Below, in pieces: positions 47,896-55,930 of a DNA stretch of 64,000 bases. Origin of the DNA: Trichococcus patagoniensis (lineage in GTDB: Bacteria; Bacillota; Bacilli; Lactobacillales; Aerococcaceae); assembly GCF_003051085.1 (NCBI RefSeq), contig NZ_QAOM01000004.1, forward strand, positions 1-64,000, written 5' to 3'. Each line of letters opens with the position of its first letter. Positions within the stretch are counted from its first letter, which is position 1. A program made the position numbers and the translations under genes. The notes under the pieces were generated by a model. That model saw only the letters and a list, made by a program, of their open reading frames with translations, ran no database searches and had not been told where the DNA came from.

Positions 47896-48012
47896 CATGG
47901 ATAAAAGCCATGTATTCATCTTTTCTGGTGATCCGGAGGCGAAAAAGATGAATACCGGAAAAGTATTCATCTTTTCGAGCCGCTCCCGGTCGAAAACCAT
48001 GGATAAATACCG
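47896..48012. repeat. Palindromic repeats, GATGAATA family (51-bp period)
   Basis: Core 1 CATGGATA-N9-TATTCATC (47896-47920), core 2 GATGAATA-N9-TATTCATC (47947-47971), and a partial third CATGGATA at 47998 that runs into the KDPG aldolase stop; steps of 51 bp each. Located between the T-box promoter and eda. The first unit and its linker recur almost unchanged at 53537-53594. Confidence 0.8.
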
Positions 48013-48681
48013 TTAATCCGTCTTCTCGAGTTCAAGGAGACCTTTGATCTCCGCAAACTTATCCGCGTACTGCCTTGCCACTTCGGTCACCTTAGCGAAA
48101 TCACCGGTCGCAGCGGGTGCCAGTAGGTTGCCGCCGACGCCAACCGCGATGACGCCGGCATCGAACCATTCTTGCATGTTCGCAAGGCTGACGCCTCCTG
48201 TAGGCATCAGGTTCAGGTGCGGCATCGGCGCTTTGAAGGCGGAAATGATACTCGGACCGTAGGCATTGCCCGGGAACAGTTTGATGATATCCGCGCCGCT
48301 CTTCAGCGCTTCTTTCATTTCCGTGATCGTCATGCAGCCCGGCAGATACGGAATCTGGTAAAGATTGCAGATTTCAGCCGTCTCCTTGTCGAAATTCGGG
48401 CTGACGATGAACTCGGCACCGGCCAGTATCGCCAGACGTGCGGTGATGGCGTCCAATACCGTCCCTGCTCCGACCACGACTTCTGGCTGATCCTTGTAGA
48501 CTGTCGCCAGCTCGCGGATCACTTCATCCGCGTTCGGGACCGTGAATGTCAGTTCGATGCCCTTCAGCCCTCCCGCGACGATCGCGTGGCTGGCCTTCAG
48601 AGCCTCTTCTTTTGTGGCGCCGCGGACGACTGCCACGACCCCCGTTTTTTCCAAACGATTCAAAATAGATACGCGTTTCAT
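48013..48681 (-). CDS. eda: KDPG / 4-hydroxy-2-oxoglutarate aldolase
   Basis: 222 residues, class I aldolase TIM barrel. Cleaves 2-keto-3-deoxy-6-phosphogluconate to pyruvate and glyceraldehyde 3-phosphate. Catalytic residues visible: GLKGIELTFT (Glu) and ADIIKLFPG (Schiff-base Lys), with VVVGAGTVLD and NLMPTGGVSLANMQEWFDAG. Start at ATG 48681 with a weak AAAGTGGG site. Its base composition matches the surrounding GC-richer genome, unlike the next three genes. A 2-keto-3-deoxy sugar acid kinase is not seen in the window, so the link to the dehydratase nearby needs one elsewhere or a phosphorylated substrate from the PTS. Confidence 0.92.
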   Translation of the reverse strand: MKRVSILNRLEKTGVVAVVRGATKEEALKASHAIVAGGLKGIELTFTVPNADEVIRELATVYKDQPEVVVGAGTVLDAITARLAILAGAEFIVSPNFDKETAEICNLYQIPYLPGCMTITEMKEALKSGADIIKLFPGNAYGPSIISAFKAPMPHLNLMPTGGVSLANMQEWFDAGVIAVGVGGNLLAPAATGDFAKVTEVARQYADKFAEIKGLLELEKTD

Positions 48682-48789
48682 TTGTTTCCCACTTTCTATT
48701 TTTCTTTTACAATTCAAAAACTTGCACTAATTCCTTCAATACCGGCGACTTTCCTGAGAATGCAGGTTGTGTTGCGAAAACTATCGAAG

Positions 48790-48817
48790 TTGACAATTCA
48801 GGAATAGAAAATATACT
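48790..48817 (+). promoter_or_regulatory. Promoter of the GntR gene
   Basis: TTGACA (48790-48795), 16-base spacer, TATACT (48812-48817). Confidence 0.65.
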
Positions 48818-48861
48818 TAGAACAAGTAAATCACCGGTTTTATCAGGAAAGGATTTGTAAC

Positions 48862-49569
48862 GTGAAAAAAAAAGAATTTATTATCCAAGATTTATTAAGT
48901 AAAATCTATCAGAAACAATTTCCGAATGGAAAATTACCTGATCAACGGGCGTTGGCAGAAGCCTATCATGTCTCCCGTTACACTATCCAAGAAGCCATTA
49001 AAAATTTGAATGAAATAGGCATAATAAAAGTTGTGCAAGGCTCGGGCATGTATGTTTATGAGAACTTACAAAATAATCCGTTAATTTTCAACTCCTTGAC
49101 TAGAACTCCTTATGAAAGGATTTCTTCAAAAATGATTTCCATTACTAAAGAAAAATCTACTCCTGAAGAAGAGCAAATCTTTCAGTTGGGAAATTCCGAA
49201 GAAATTTGGACATTTCAGCGTGTACGTGTTGTTGATTATAAAATTGAACAAATTGAAGTTTCAAAAATGCCCGTTTCGCTGTTTTCAAATCTGAATCAAG
49301 TTCATATTGAACATTCCATCCAAGAGTATGTTCAAAGTCTTGGTTATAATATTTCTCACTATATTACTAGTTATAGTCCAACTGCTGTAACCAAAACTCA
49401 GGCAGAACTACTCTTGTGCAAAAAGGGAACACCCGCCATGAAAATTACAAATCGGTGTCTGTTGGATGATGGGCGAGTGTACGAATATAGCGAACTTACA
49501 GCAATAGATTACACTTGTACCTATATCACCCCTTTTGACAAAGACACACATAAATCTAGGCAAAGTTAG
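48862..49569 (+). CDS. GntR-family regulator with UTRA domain
   Basis: 235 residues, GTG start with AAAGGA upstream. N-terminal GntR winged helix (KLPDQRALAEAYHVSRYTIQEAIKNLNEIGIIKVVQGSGMYV) split over residues ~22-68, then a UTRA ligand-binding domain (about 90-230: SSKMISITKEKSTPEEEQIF, KTQAELLLC, YTCTYITPF). The gene is markedly AT-rich. Convergent with the ManD-like gene and next to a PTS gene, both of which it probably represses until a phosphorylated sugar acid or glycoside appears. Confidence 0.9.
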   Translation: MKKKEFIIQDLLSKIYQKQFPNGKLPDQRALAEAYHVSRYTIQEAIKNLNEIGIIKVVQGSGMYVYENLQNNPLIFNSLTRTPYERISSKMISITKEKSTPEEEQIFQLGNSEEIWTFQRVRVVDYKIEQIEVSKMPVSLFSNLNQVHIEHSIQEYVQSLGYNISHYITSYSPTAVTKTQAELLLCKKGTPAMKITNRCLLDDGRVYEYSELTAIDYTCTYITPFDKDTHKSRQS

Positions 49570-49586
49570 CCTAATTGGCTTTGCCT
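49558..49586. terminator. Hairpin between the convergent GntR and dehydratase genes
   Basis: AGGCAAAG (49558-49565) pairs with CTTTGCCT (49579-49586), with an inner GCC / GGC. It overlaps the end of the GntR gene; no clear U-run. Confidence 0.4.
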
Positions 49587-50784
49587 ACGGTGTTACTAGC
49601 GTCCCGTCAGGTACCCGACTTTGAGTCCACTCATGCGGGCGGTATTCGATAGGGAATTCTTCAGCCATCTCTTCTATGAAATCTATTCCAATTCCAGGAC
49701 GTTCAATTGGATAGAAAAAACCTTTCTCGGGTTCAGGAATATTTTTGAATATTCTTTTTGTATTTTGTGGGATGTCAATATTCTCTTGAATTGCAGCATT
49801 ATGCAAATGGATATTTAAATGAGTGTTTACTGCTAATCCGACTGGTGAGATATCTGATGGTGTATGCCAAGCCACTCGAACACCAAACGCATCACAAAAA
49901 TGAGCGAGCTTCAGCGCAGGAGTTATACCGCCGATTTGGGAGACATGGGCTCTCATATAATCTAACCGACGCTTGATAATCAATTCTTTCCATTCCATTG
50001 GATTGTTGAACAATTCCCCTGTAGCGATTGGTGTAGAAGTTTGATTGCGTACTTGATCCAGCCATTCATTTTGGTTTGGGGGAAGAATATCTTCCAGAAA
50101 ATATAAATTATATTTTTCTGATTTTTTGGCAAATTGAACTGCTTGATTCGGGGAAAGCCTTTCGTGGACATCATGCAACATTTGAAATGAATTACCGTAT
50201 TTGTTTTGAACTGCTTCAAACATTTCCAAAGTGGTATCCATATATTCATTTTGATCGAAATAAGATCCTTCTAATGGATTCTCAGGTGTTGCTACAGTTT
50301 CAGCATTGCCTCCATAAAATCCTAGTTGACAACGAATATATTTGTATCCTTCCTCTAAAAACTTATCAATCTCATCATAGAGAGTATCTAAATCCTTAGC
50401 TACTGCATGAGTATAAGCAGGAATAGCTGTCCGTGCTCTCCCACCCAACAACTGATACAGCGGCATACCAGCTAATTTTGACTTGATATCCCATAAAGCC
50501 ATATCGATACCTGATATAGCGTTATTAGTAATAGGACCATTTCTCCAATATGAATTTACTGTCATCATCTGCCATAAATCTTCAATGTGGTTGGCATCTC
50601 GACCAATCAAAAGTGGTTTTAGATATTCATCAATTACACATTTCACCGCTAATGGCCTAAATTGGAACGTTGCGCACCCTAAACCGGAAATGCCTTTATT
50701 TGTTTCAATTTTAACGATAACTAGATTATGTCTATCTGGCTTTATTGCAAAACTCTTTATATCTGTAATTATGGTTGGCATCAT
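49585..50784 (-). CDS. Enolase-superfamily sugar-acid dehydratase (ManD/RspA-like)
   Basis: 399 residues. Family hallmarks: [31 protein letters not shown], the metal ligands in [11 protein letters not shown] (Asp), YFLEDILPP (Glu) and ATGELFNNP (Glu), then [15 protein letters not shown] and [11 protein letters not shown]. These match the mannonate/gluconate dehydratase subgroup (ManD, formerly RspA). It would turn D-mannonate, D-gluconate or a related acid into 2-keto-3-deoxygluconate. Some members have little or no catalytic activity. AAGGGA lies ~10 bases before ATG 50784; ATG 50781 is an alternative. AT-rich like its neighbours. Confidence 0.85.
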   Translation of the reverse strand: MMPTIITDIKSFAIKPDRHNLVIVKIETNKGISGLGCATFQFRPLAVKCVIDEYLKPLLIGRDANHIEDLWQMMTVNSYWRNGPITNNAISGIDMALWDIKSKLAGMPLYQLLGGRARTAIPAYTHAVAKDLDTLYDEIDKFLEEGYKYIRCQLGFYGGNAETVATPENPLEGSYFDQNEYMDTTLEMFEAVQNKYGNSFQMLHDVHERLSPNQAVQFAKKSEKYNLYFLEDILPPNQNEWLDQVRNQTSTPIATGELFNNPMEWKELIIKRRLDYMRAHVSQIGGITPALKLAHFCDAFGVRVAWHTPSDISPVGLAVNTHLNIHLHNAAIQENIDIPQNTKRIFKNIPEPEKGFFYPIERPGIGIDFIEEMAEEFPIEYRPHEWTQSRVPDGTLVTP

Positions 50785-50822
50785 TTATCATCATCCCTTA
50801 AATTAGTGTCCCTTACGTTGCT

Positions 50823-50852
50823 ATTGAATCATGTCCGTATATACGCTGTCAA
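50823..50852 (-). promoter_or_regulatory. Promoter and palindromic operator of the ManD-like gene
   Basis: TTGACA (50847-50852), 18-base spacer, TTCAAT (50823-50828) on the minus strand. A perfect palindrome CGTATATACG (50836-50845) lies in the spacer and is a candidate GntR operator. Confidence 0.55.
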
Positions 50853-50885
50853 TTTGGAATAAAAAACAATGCTTATAGAGGAAAG

Positions 50886-50969
50886 AACCAGTCCAATTTC
50901 AGACTACCGGACGAAACAACACTTATACATCAACGTTTTTTTGTCATTTGCATGTAATTAGGACTGGTT
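50886..50969. repeat. Inverted repeat in the dehydratase/PTS divergent region
   Basis: AACCAGTCC (50886-50894) and GGACTGGTT (50961-50969) form a perfect 9-bp inverted repeat with 66 bases between; the right copy abuts the -35 of the PTS promoter, so it could be a paired operator site. Confidence 0.4.
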
Positions 50970-50996
50970 TTACAATCGTAGATATTATGCTATGAT
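50969..50996 (+). promoter_or_regulatory. Promoter of the PTS gene
   Basis: TTTACA (50969-50974), 16-base spacer, TATGAT (50991-50996). Confidence 0.6.
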
Positions 50997-51050
50997 TCAT
51001 CTTGCAAGCGGACACATAGCTACGCAAAAATAAACGAGTGAAGGATGAGT

Positions 51051-52880
51051 ATGATGAAACATGAAGATGTTGCAAAGCAGATTATTGACAATATTGGCGG
51101 CATAGAGAACGTAAACAATGCTTGGCATTGTATGACCCGGTTACGGTTTAACCTTAAAGACATTCAAAAGGTTAACTACGATAATCTCAATAATATTCCG
51201 GAAGTTATAGGTACGAAATATCAGAGTGATCAATTACAGATTGTTATTGGCACAAATGTCGAAGATTACTACGCACCACTATCAAAGCAATTAGGCCTTG
51301 ACCTTGCTAGTAATGAGCTTAAACAAGAAGTTAAGAATAAAGGTTTAGTGTCAGTATTTATGGATACTGTGTCAGGAGTTTTCGGACCTATCGTACCAGC
51401 TATCGCAGGCGCTGGAATGATCAAGGGTCTAATAGCCGGTCTGGTTGCATCAAATGTGATCTCTAACACCACTCCGACTTATCAAGTAATCAATATGTTA
51501 GCAAGTGGTGTTTTTACTTTTATGCCTTTCTTTGTTGCTGCATCCGCTGCAAAAATATTTAAAACAAACCAGTATTTGGCAATTGCTATTGCAGCTACCT
51601 TACAATTTCCAACAATGACAGAAGCAGTTGTAGCAGGAGAAATTTCACAATTCTTATTGTTTGGAATTTTACCAGTACCTGTTTTCAACTATGCCGGAAC
51701 CGTAATCCCGATAATTTTTGCGGTATTAGCGCTTAGCTACATTTATCGATGGGTTGACAAACATTTACCTGAAGTATTAAGGACAGTTTTTACACCTACA
51801 ATTTCTTTATTTCTTTCCGGTATAGTCACTTTAGTAGTCATTGGCCCGATCGGTATTCATTTAGGAAATCTATTGGCCGATGGAGTAAGCTGGTTATTTA
51901 CCATATCGCCAGTACTAGCGGGTGTAGTGGTCGGAGTAATTCGTCCAATTGCCATCCTAACTGGACTACATCATGCGATGACACCAATCGCCTTACAAAA
52001 TTTTGCAACCCAAGGGTATGACATGTTGATGCCTATGATGTTGATGGCAAATATGGCCATCACAGGCGCAACTGCAGCAATGTATACCAAAGTAAAAACA
52101 AAAGAAGAAAAATCAATTATTGTCTCCGCTGCTGTCTCTGGCTTACTTGGGATTACGGAACCTGCATTATTTGGGGTTTTAACAAAATACAAAAAAGCAT
52201 TTATTGCTGCTTCTATCGGAAGTTCAGTTGCTTCTGCTTTCATTAGTTTCTTTGGAGTTCGAATTTACGGATATATTCTCTCAAGTATTTTTAGTTTGCC
52301 AGCCTACATCGGAGAATACTTCATCTTTGCAGTTTTAGGCATTGGGATTGCTTTAGTACTTTCCTTCATCATTGTTTATTTGACGGTACCCAATCAATCA
52401 AGTACCTCGCTAGCTAATGAAGTAGAATTACTATCAGTAACTGACGGTGTCTATGTTCCATTAGAAGATGTATCAGATGATGTATTTTCCAGTAAGCTAG
52501 TTGGAGATGGCTATGCTATGAAATCAAATTCCGGAGATATCTATGCACCAGTTAGTGGAACTATCAATACAGTATTTCCTACGAAACATGCCATTGGTAT
52601 TACTACTGATAACGGCTTAGAAATATTGATTCACATGGGTATCGATACAGTAAGTTTAAATGGGAAGGGATTTGATGTATTCGTTAAAAAAGGAGAATCT
52701 GTTACACCACAAACAAAAATTGCTCACATGGATCTACAAATTCTTGCGAATGAAAAGAAAGATTCATCCATCATAGTAGTCATTACAAATATGGATAAAG
52801 TTTCTAAATTTTCAGGCGAATACAAAATGGAAGGCTCTCATAAGAACGGGTCTCCACTAGAAAAAGCGATTTTGGTTTAG
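51051..52880 (+). CDS. PTS beta-glucoside-type EIIBCA permease
   Basis: About 609 residues, domain order B-C-A. IIB: phospho-Cys27 in WHCMTRLRFN. IIC: about ten hydrophobic segments (about 100-450), with GLHHAMTPIALQNF and GITEPALFGV. IIA (about 480-605): SGDIYAPVSGTI, HAIGITTDNGLEILIHMGIDTVSLNGKGF with the phospho-His. AAGGA stands before ATG 51051; ATGs at 51045 and 51054 are alternatives, the first abutting the site. AT-rich. Imports and phosphorylates a beta-glucoside or related sugar; next to the ManD-like dehydratase this may be a glycoside or sugar acid that ends as a keto-deoxy acid. Confidence 0.93.
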   Translation: MMKHEDVAKQIIDNIGGIENVNNAWHCMTRLRFNLKDIQKVNYDNLNNIPEVIGTKYQSDQLQIVIGTNVEDYYAPLSKQLGLDLASNELKQEVKNKGLVSVFMDTVSGVFGPIVPAIAGAGMIKGLIAGLVASNVISNTTPTYQVINMLASGVFTFMPFFVAASAAKIFKTNQYLAIAIAATLQFPTMTEAVVAGEISQFLLFGILPVPVFNYAGTVIPIIFAVLALSYIYRWVDKHLPEVLRTVFTPTISLFLSGIVTLVVIGPIGIHLGNLLADGVSWLFTISPVLAGVVVGVIRPIAILTGLHHAMTPIALQNFATQGYDMLMPMMLMANMAITGATAAMYTKVKTKEEKSIIVSAAVSGLLGITEPALFGVLTKYKKAFIAASIGSSVASAFISFFGVRIYGYILSSIFSLPAYIGEYFIFAVLGIGIALVLSFIIVYLTVPNQSSTSLANEVELLSVTDGVYVPLEDVSDDVFSSKLVGDGYAMKSNSGDIYAPVSGTINTVFPTKHAIGITTDNGLEILIHMGIDTVSLNGKGFDVFVKKGESVTPQTKIAHMDLQILANEKKDSSIIVVITNMDKVSKFSGEYKMEGSHKNGSPLEKAILV

Positions 52881-52911
52881 TTCTTTCAAGGTATAAATTA
52901 AATACTTCAAC

Positions 52912-52960
52912 AAAAAAAGGAACGGAAACCAGGATCTTCCCCTGTTTTCCGTTCCTTTTC
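52912..52960. terminator. Bidirectional terminator after the PTS gene
   Basis: AAAAGGAACGGAAA-CCAGG pairs with CCTG-TTTTCCGTTCCTTTT around a 7-base loop, with A- and T-runs at both ends. Confidence 0.9.
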
Positions 52961-52965
52961 AGATG

Positions 52966-53193
52966 TTAAACGTTCACGCCGACCTTGGCTTTTTGATCAA
53001 CCAAATTTTTGGCCTGTGCGACGATGGTTTCCACTGTCAAACCGTATTGTTCCTTTAAGTAATCCGCCTTGCCCACTTGACCGAAAGCTTCGCGGACGCC
53101 GACGCGATATTGCAAAGTCGGCTTCAATTCAGCCAATGTTTCGGCTACTGCGCTGCCAATGCCTAGGAGAATCATTAATCGATTGTCGTACAT
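52966..53193 (-). pseudogene. C-terminal fragment of transketolase (split-type C subunit)
   Basis: 75 codons. The sequence GIGSAVAETLAELKP...RVGVREAFGQVGKADYLKEQYGLTVETIVAQAKNLV is the last ~65 residues of the C-terminal transketolase subunit family; the ThDP/pyrimidine domain (~240 residues) is missing. A neat AAGGAGG lies 7 bases before the ATG at 53193, so the fragment might still be translated, but the site may be chance or a reused one. The coding bases are GC-rich like the main genome. Best read as a deletion remnant next to the AT-rich block. Confidence 0.75.
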
Positions 53194-53235
53194 GTACACC
53201 CTCCTTACGAAACTTAGTATAACTTGCAACCCTTT

Positions 53236-53394
53236 TCATTTGAAGCTTATCTCGGCCCAACCGTTTTCCTGAAATTGAAAATCGACTGGGCCGAATCCTG
53301 GAAATGCCGTCCCATCAAGGAAAATATCCGCTTCAAAGCGCGGTGCAACCACCAGTGTTTGTCTATTAATACTGGACAACCCAGAATAATAGTA
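53236..53394 (-). pseudogene. Gene remnant, unidentified C-terminal fragment
   Basis: A 52-codon open stretch on the minus strand with no start codon, ending in TGA at 53236-53238. The translation (SGLSSINRQTLVVAPRF ... FLDGTAFPGFGPVDFQFQ ... GWAEISFK) has the balanced composition of a real protein end, resembling an all-beta domain such as a glycosidase C-terminus. The family is not recognised. The 508-bp gene-free stretch 53194-53701 holds this remnant, a GTCGCAGG / CCTGCGAC hairpin near 53462-53484, two palindromic repeats and a terminator. Confidence 0.4.
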
Positions 53395-53538
53395 TTATTA
53401 TAATCAATTTTGAAGCTACTGCACCAGAAATCGGGTGATTTTCATTACTGTATAGATGCTGTCGCAGGAAGGCCCCCTGCGACATACGTCGTACGGAAGC
53501 ACATAGGGTTGCTCAGCTTAGCTATGTACGGATAGAAA

Positions 53539-53614
53539 CATGGATAAAAGCCATGTATTCATCTTTTCTGGCGGTCCGGAGGCGAAAAAGATGGATAACG
53601 GCCATTTATCCATC
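53539..53614. repeat. Palindromic repeats, GATGGATA family (51-bp period)
   Basis: CATGGATA-N9-TATTCATC (53539-53563) and GATGGATA-N9-TATCCATC (53590-53614), 51 bp apart. The first unit and linker repeat the 47.9-kb copy with 36 identical bases, then three differences, then 19 identical bases. Confidence 0.85.
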
Positions 53615-53660
53615 TTCACACGCAAAAAAATCCGGCCCCCGCATCCATCATCACGCACCA

Positions 53661-53690
53661 AAAAAGCCCTCCGGCAAAATGCCGGAAGGA
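53661..53690 (-). terminator. Terminator of the ATP-grasp/esterase pair
   Basis: TCCGGCA (53670-53676) pairs with TGCCGGA (53680-53686) with extra flanking pairs; TTTTTTGGTG follows on the minus strand. Confidence 0.75.
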
Positions 53691-53701
53691 CGGTATCATC
53701 A

Positions 53702-54454
53702 TCAATTCAGTTTCCCTTGCTCATTCAACTTGCCCAGGAAATATGGCATCTGGACGCGCCACCATTCCCAGTCGTGGTGGACATTCTCGCCCCAGAAATC
53801 GATCCAGGCGGGGATGTTCTTGAAGTGTAGCGCTTCTTCGATTTTTTGCGTATCGCGGATGCTGACTTCTTCCCAGTTGCCTTGGCCGGTCGCGACGATG
53901 ATGTTGCCGGAACGGTATTTGTCCAGGAACCAGCCGTCGTTGAGATTCCACAGATAGTCGATCGGCGAATTTTCGTAGGCGTTGCGGTCATGATAATCGC
54001 CGAAGAAATAACGGACATCATAGAGACCGCTCAGCGCGATGACGCTGTCGAACACATCCGGATGGCGCAGGTAAAAATTCAGGCTGTGATAACCGCCCAT
54101 GCTGCAGCCGGTCGCAATCATCGATCCTTGATACCCCGTCTGATACTTGATGTGCGGCACCAGTTCGTCCACGATGTAGCGGTCATAGCGCTCGTGCATG
54201 TTGGCGCGGTCGTACGGGCTTTTCCACTCACAGAGCCAGGATTCGTTGTCCACGCTGTCTGGCGTATAAAACTGTACCAAGCCTTGGTCGATGAACCACT
54301 GGCAGGCTTCGATCATGCCGAAGTCTGCGTATTCGTTATGGCTGCCGCCGGATGAAGGGAAGACGATGATCGGTTTCCCGGCATGTCCATAGCGGTTGAA
54401 ACGCATTTCGCGGTTCAGGTGGCCGCTCCATTGTGATGAATATTCTACGTGCAT
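53702..54454 (-). CDS. Esterase-family alpha/beta hydrolase
   Basis: 250 residues, esterase D/putative-esterase family. Nucleophile Ser118 in MIATGCSMGGYHSLNF, oxyanion region IIVFPSSGGSHNEY, and the C-terminal catalytic His in ENVHHDWEWW. No signal peptide, so cytoplasmic. Sits 15 bp after the ATP-grasp gene in one transcript. Substrate unknown; pairing with an ATP-grasp ligase suggests it processes an ester or amide-type conjugate made by that enzyme, which is speculation. Confidence 0.88.
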   Translation of the reverse strand: MHVEYSSQWSGHLNREMRFNRYGHAGKPIIVFPSSGGSHNEYADFGMIEACQWFIDQGLVQFYTPDSVDNESWLCEWKSPYDRANMHERYDRYIVDELVPHIKYQTGYQGSMIATGCSMGGYHSLNFYLRHPDVFDSVIALSGLYDVRYFFGDYHDRNAYENSPIDYLWNLNDGWFLDKYRSGNIIVATGQGNWEEVSIRDTQKIEEALHFKNIPAWIDFWGENVHHDWEWWRVQMPYFLGKLNEQGKLN

Positions 54455-54469
54455 CTCTTTTCCCCCAGT

Positions 54470-55633
54470 CTATTCGGTTACGGAAATCATCTGGATGATT
54501 TCCATCAATTCTTGATATTCTGCCGCACGGATGACATAGCCGAAATCGCCCATGATGGCCGCAAAAATTCCGGGCATCTCTTCAAACAGGACAACATTGC
54601 CGCCGTAACGGGCCATCACTTCTTCATGCGTGAAGCGGTAAGGATGGACGCCCTTCCGGCTGACATAACAGCAATAATAAGGCGTGTTCATCTGCGCTGT
54701 GAAATGGCCGGTCGCAACCAGATTTCCGTAAGCTGCATAGAGATCGACGTCATTTGCCCAGTTCCACATATCCATCGTATGCCCGCCAGGCGGACGCAGG
54801 TTGGCTTCCAGGGCAACGAGGCTACCGTCAGGCAGACGGAAAAACTCAAAGTGGAAGAAACGCTCGCGGACATTGAAAGCCTGCACGAGCTTGGTGCCGA
54901 TTTCGCGCAGATCATCCGGCATATTGCGGTCCACATAGTAGAACATATCCGCATTCTTTTCCACAATTTCCAGCACGGCTTTTTCGTAAACCAGCGTGGC
55001 ATCAAAAAGGATATTCCCCGCGGCATCGGTCAGACCATCGTAAGTGACGATCTTTCCGTCGATGAATTCCTCCAGAATGTAGGACTCGTAAGGATTCTTC
55101 ACATGGAAGAAGTGCCCGAGCTCCTCTTCGGAACGGATTTTGTGCGTATCCGCCGCACCGACGCCGGAGTCCGGCTTGATGCAGACCGGAAAGCCGTATT
55201 CGTGGCACAATCCGAGGGCGTCATGATAATCGCCGATGACACGCCCGCGCGCTACGCGGATTCCGACATCGCTGAATTTTTCTTTCATGGCGGACTTCAA
55301 TTTAGCGAAGGCCATGTCCTCATTTTTGAAGCCGAAGACGTTGAAATCAGTGCGCAGACGCGCATCCTGTGCCAACCAGTATTCGTTGTGTGATTCGATC
55401 CGGTCCATTTTGCCGTGCTTGTAAGTCAAATAGGCCACAGCGCGCAGCATTTCGTCATAATTTTCCATGTCATTGACGCGGTAATACTCAGTCAGGCTCC
55501 CGCGCAAGTCAGCATCCAGCAACTCATAGGGCTCGCTGGCGATACCGAAAACATTCACGCCCGCACGGTTCAGACCGACCGCGAAATTCTTGAAATTACT
55601 GGGAAAATGGGGGGAGATAAATACATAGTTCAT
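54470..55633 (-). CDS. ATP-grasp domain protein (carbamoyl-phosphate synthase L-chain-like)
   Basis: 387 residues. N-terminal pre-ATP-grasp alpha/beta domain (VFISPHFPSNFKNFAVGLNRAGVNVFG), then the ATP-grasp fold with FPVCIKPDSGVGAADTHKI, SYILEEFIDGKIVTYDG and the metal-binding EANLRPPGGHTMD. Such ligases join a carboxylate to an amine or thiol through an acyl phosphate. Start at ATG 55633 with GAAGG 7 bases upstream. First gene of a pair with the esterase. No biosynthetic cluster surrounds it, so the product cannot be inferred. Confidence 0.87.
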   Translation of the reverse strand: MNYVFISPHFPSNFKNFAVGLNRAGVNVFGIASEPYELLDADLRGSLTEYYRVNDMENYDEMLRAVAYLTYKHGKMDRIESHNEYWLAQDARLRTDFNVFGFKNEDMAFAKLKSAMKEKFSDVGIRVARGRVIGDYHDALGLCHEYGFPVCIKPDSGVGAADTHKIRSEEELGHFFHVKNPYESYILEEFIDGKIVTYDGLTDAAGNILFDATLVYEKAVLEIVEKNADMFYYVDRNMPDDLREIGTKLVQAFNVRERFFHFEFFRLPDGSLVALEANLRPPGGHTMDMWNWANDVDLYAAYGNLVATGHFTAQMNTPYYCCYVSRKGVHPYRFTHEEVMARYGGNVVLFEEMPGIFAAIMGDFGYVIRAAEYQELMEIIQMISVTE

Positions 55634-55784
55634 GAAGCTACCTTCTTTCATCTAAAGATTAGATTATAATGAGAATGTACCATTATAGCGGCAGATTTAC
55701 AAGTGATTTTCTGTTGAAAAGGAAAAATATTGATACAATCCGGCAACTGTTCCGATCATCTGAAGCTTTGCGATTTTCAGTATC

Positions 55785-55832
55785 AAAAAAACCGATTCTC
55801 ACGCTGTTTGCGTCACAAGAATCGGTTTTTTT
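55785..55832. terminator. Strong bidirectional terminator upstream of the ATP-grasp gene
   Basis: Perfect 15-bp stem AAAAAAACCGATTCT / AGAATCGGTTTTTTT around an 18-base loop. It separates the rbs operon end from the ATP-grasp promoter region. Confidence 0.9.
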
Positions 55833-55867
55833 GTATTCATATTCGAATCGCGGCGCCGGACAAAAAA

Positions 55868-55892
55868 GATGGATAACGGCCAGTTATCCATC
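55868..55892. repeat. Single palindrome, GATGGATA family
   Basis: GATGGATA-N9-TATCCATC, 25 bp, same core and loop length as the copies at 47.9 and 53.6 kb; solitary here, just downstream of rbsB. Confidence 0.8.
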
Positions 55893-55930
55893 TCCTCGAG
55901 CAGCAGCAAGCTACTCAATTTTTCAGTTGC

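Noticed and set aside
47363-47911. 182-codon minus-strand frame over the T-box leader
   Set aside because: Coincides with the structured leader and terminator; no ribosome site.
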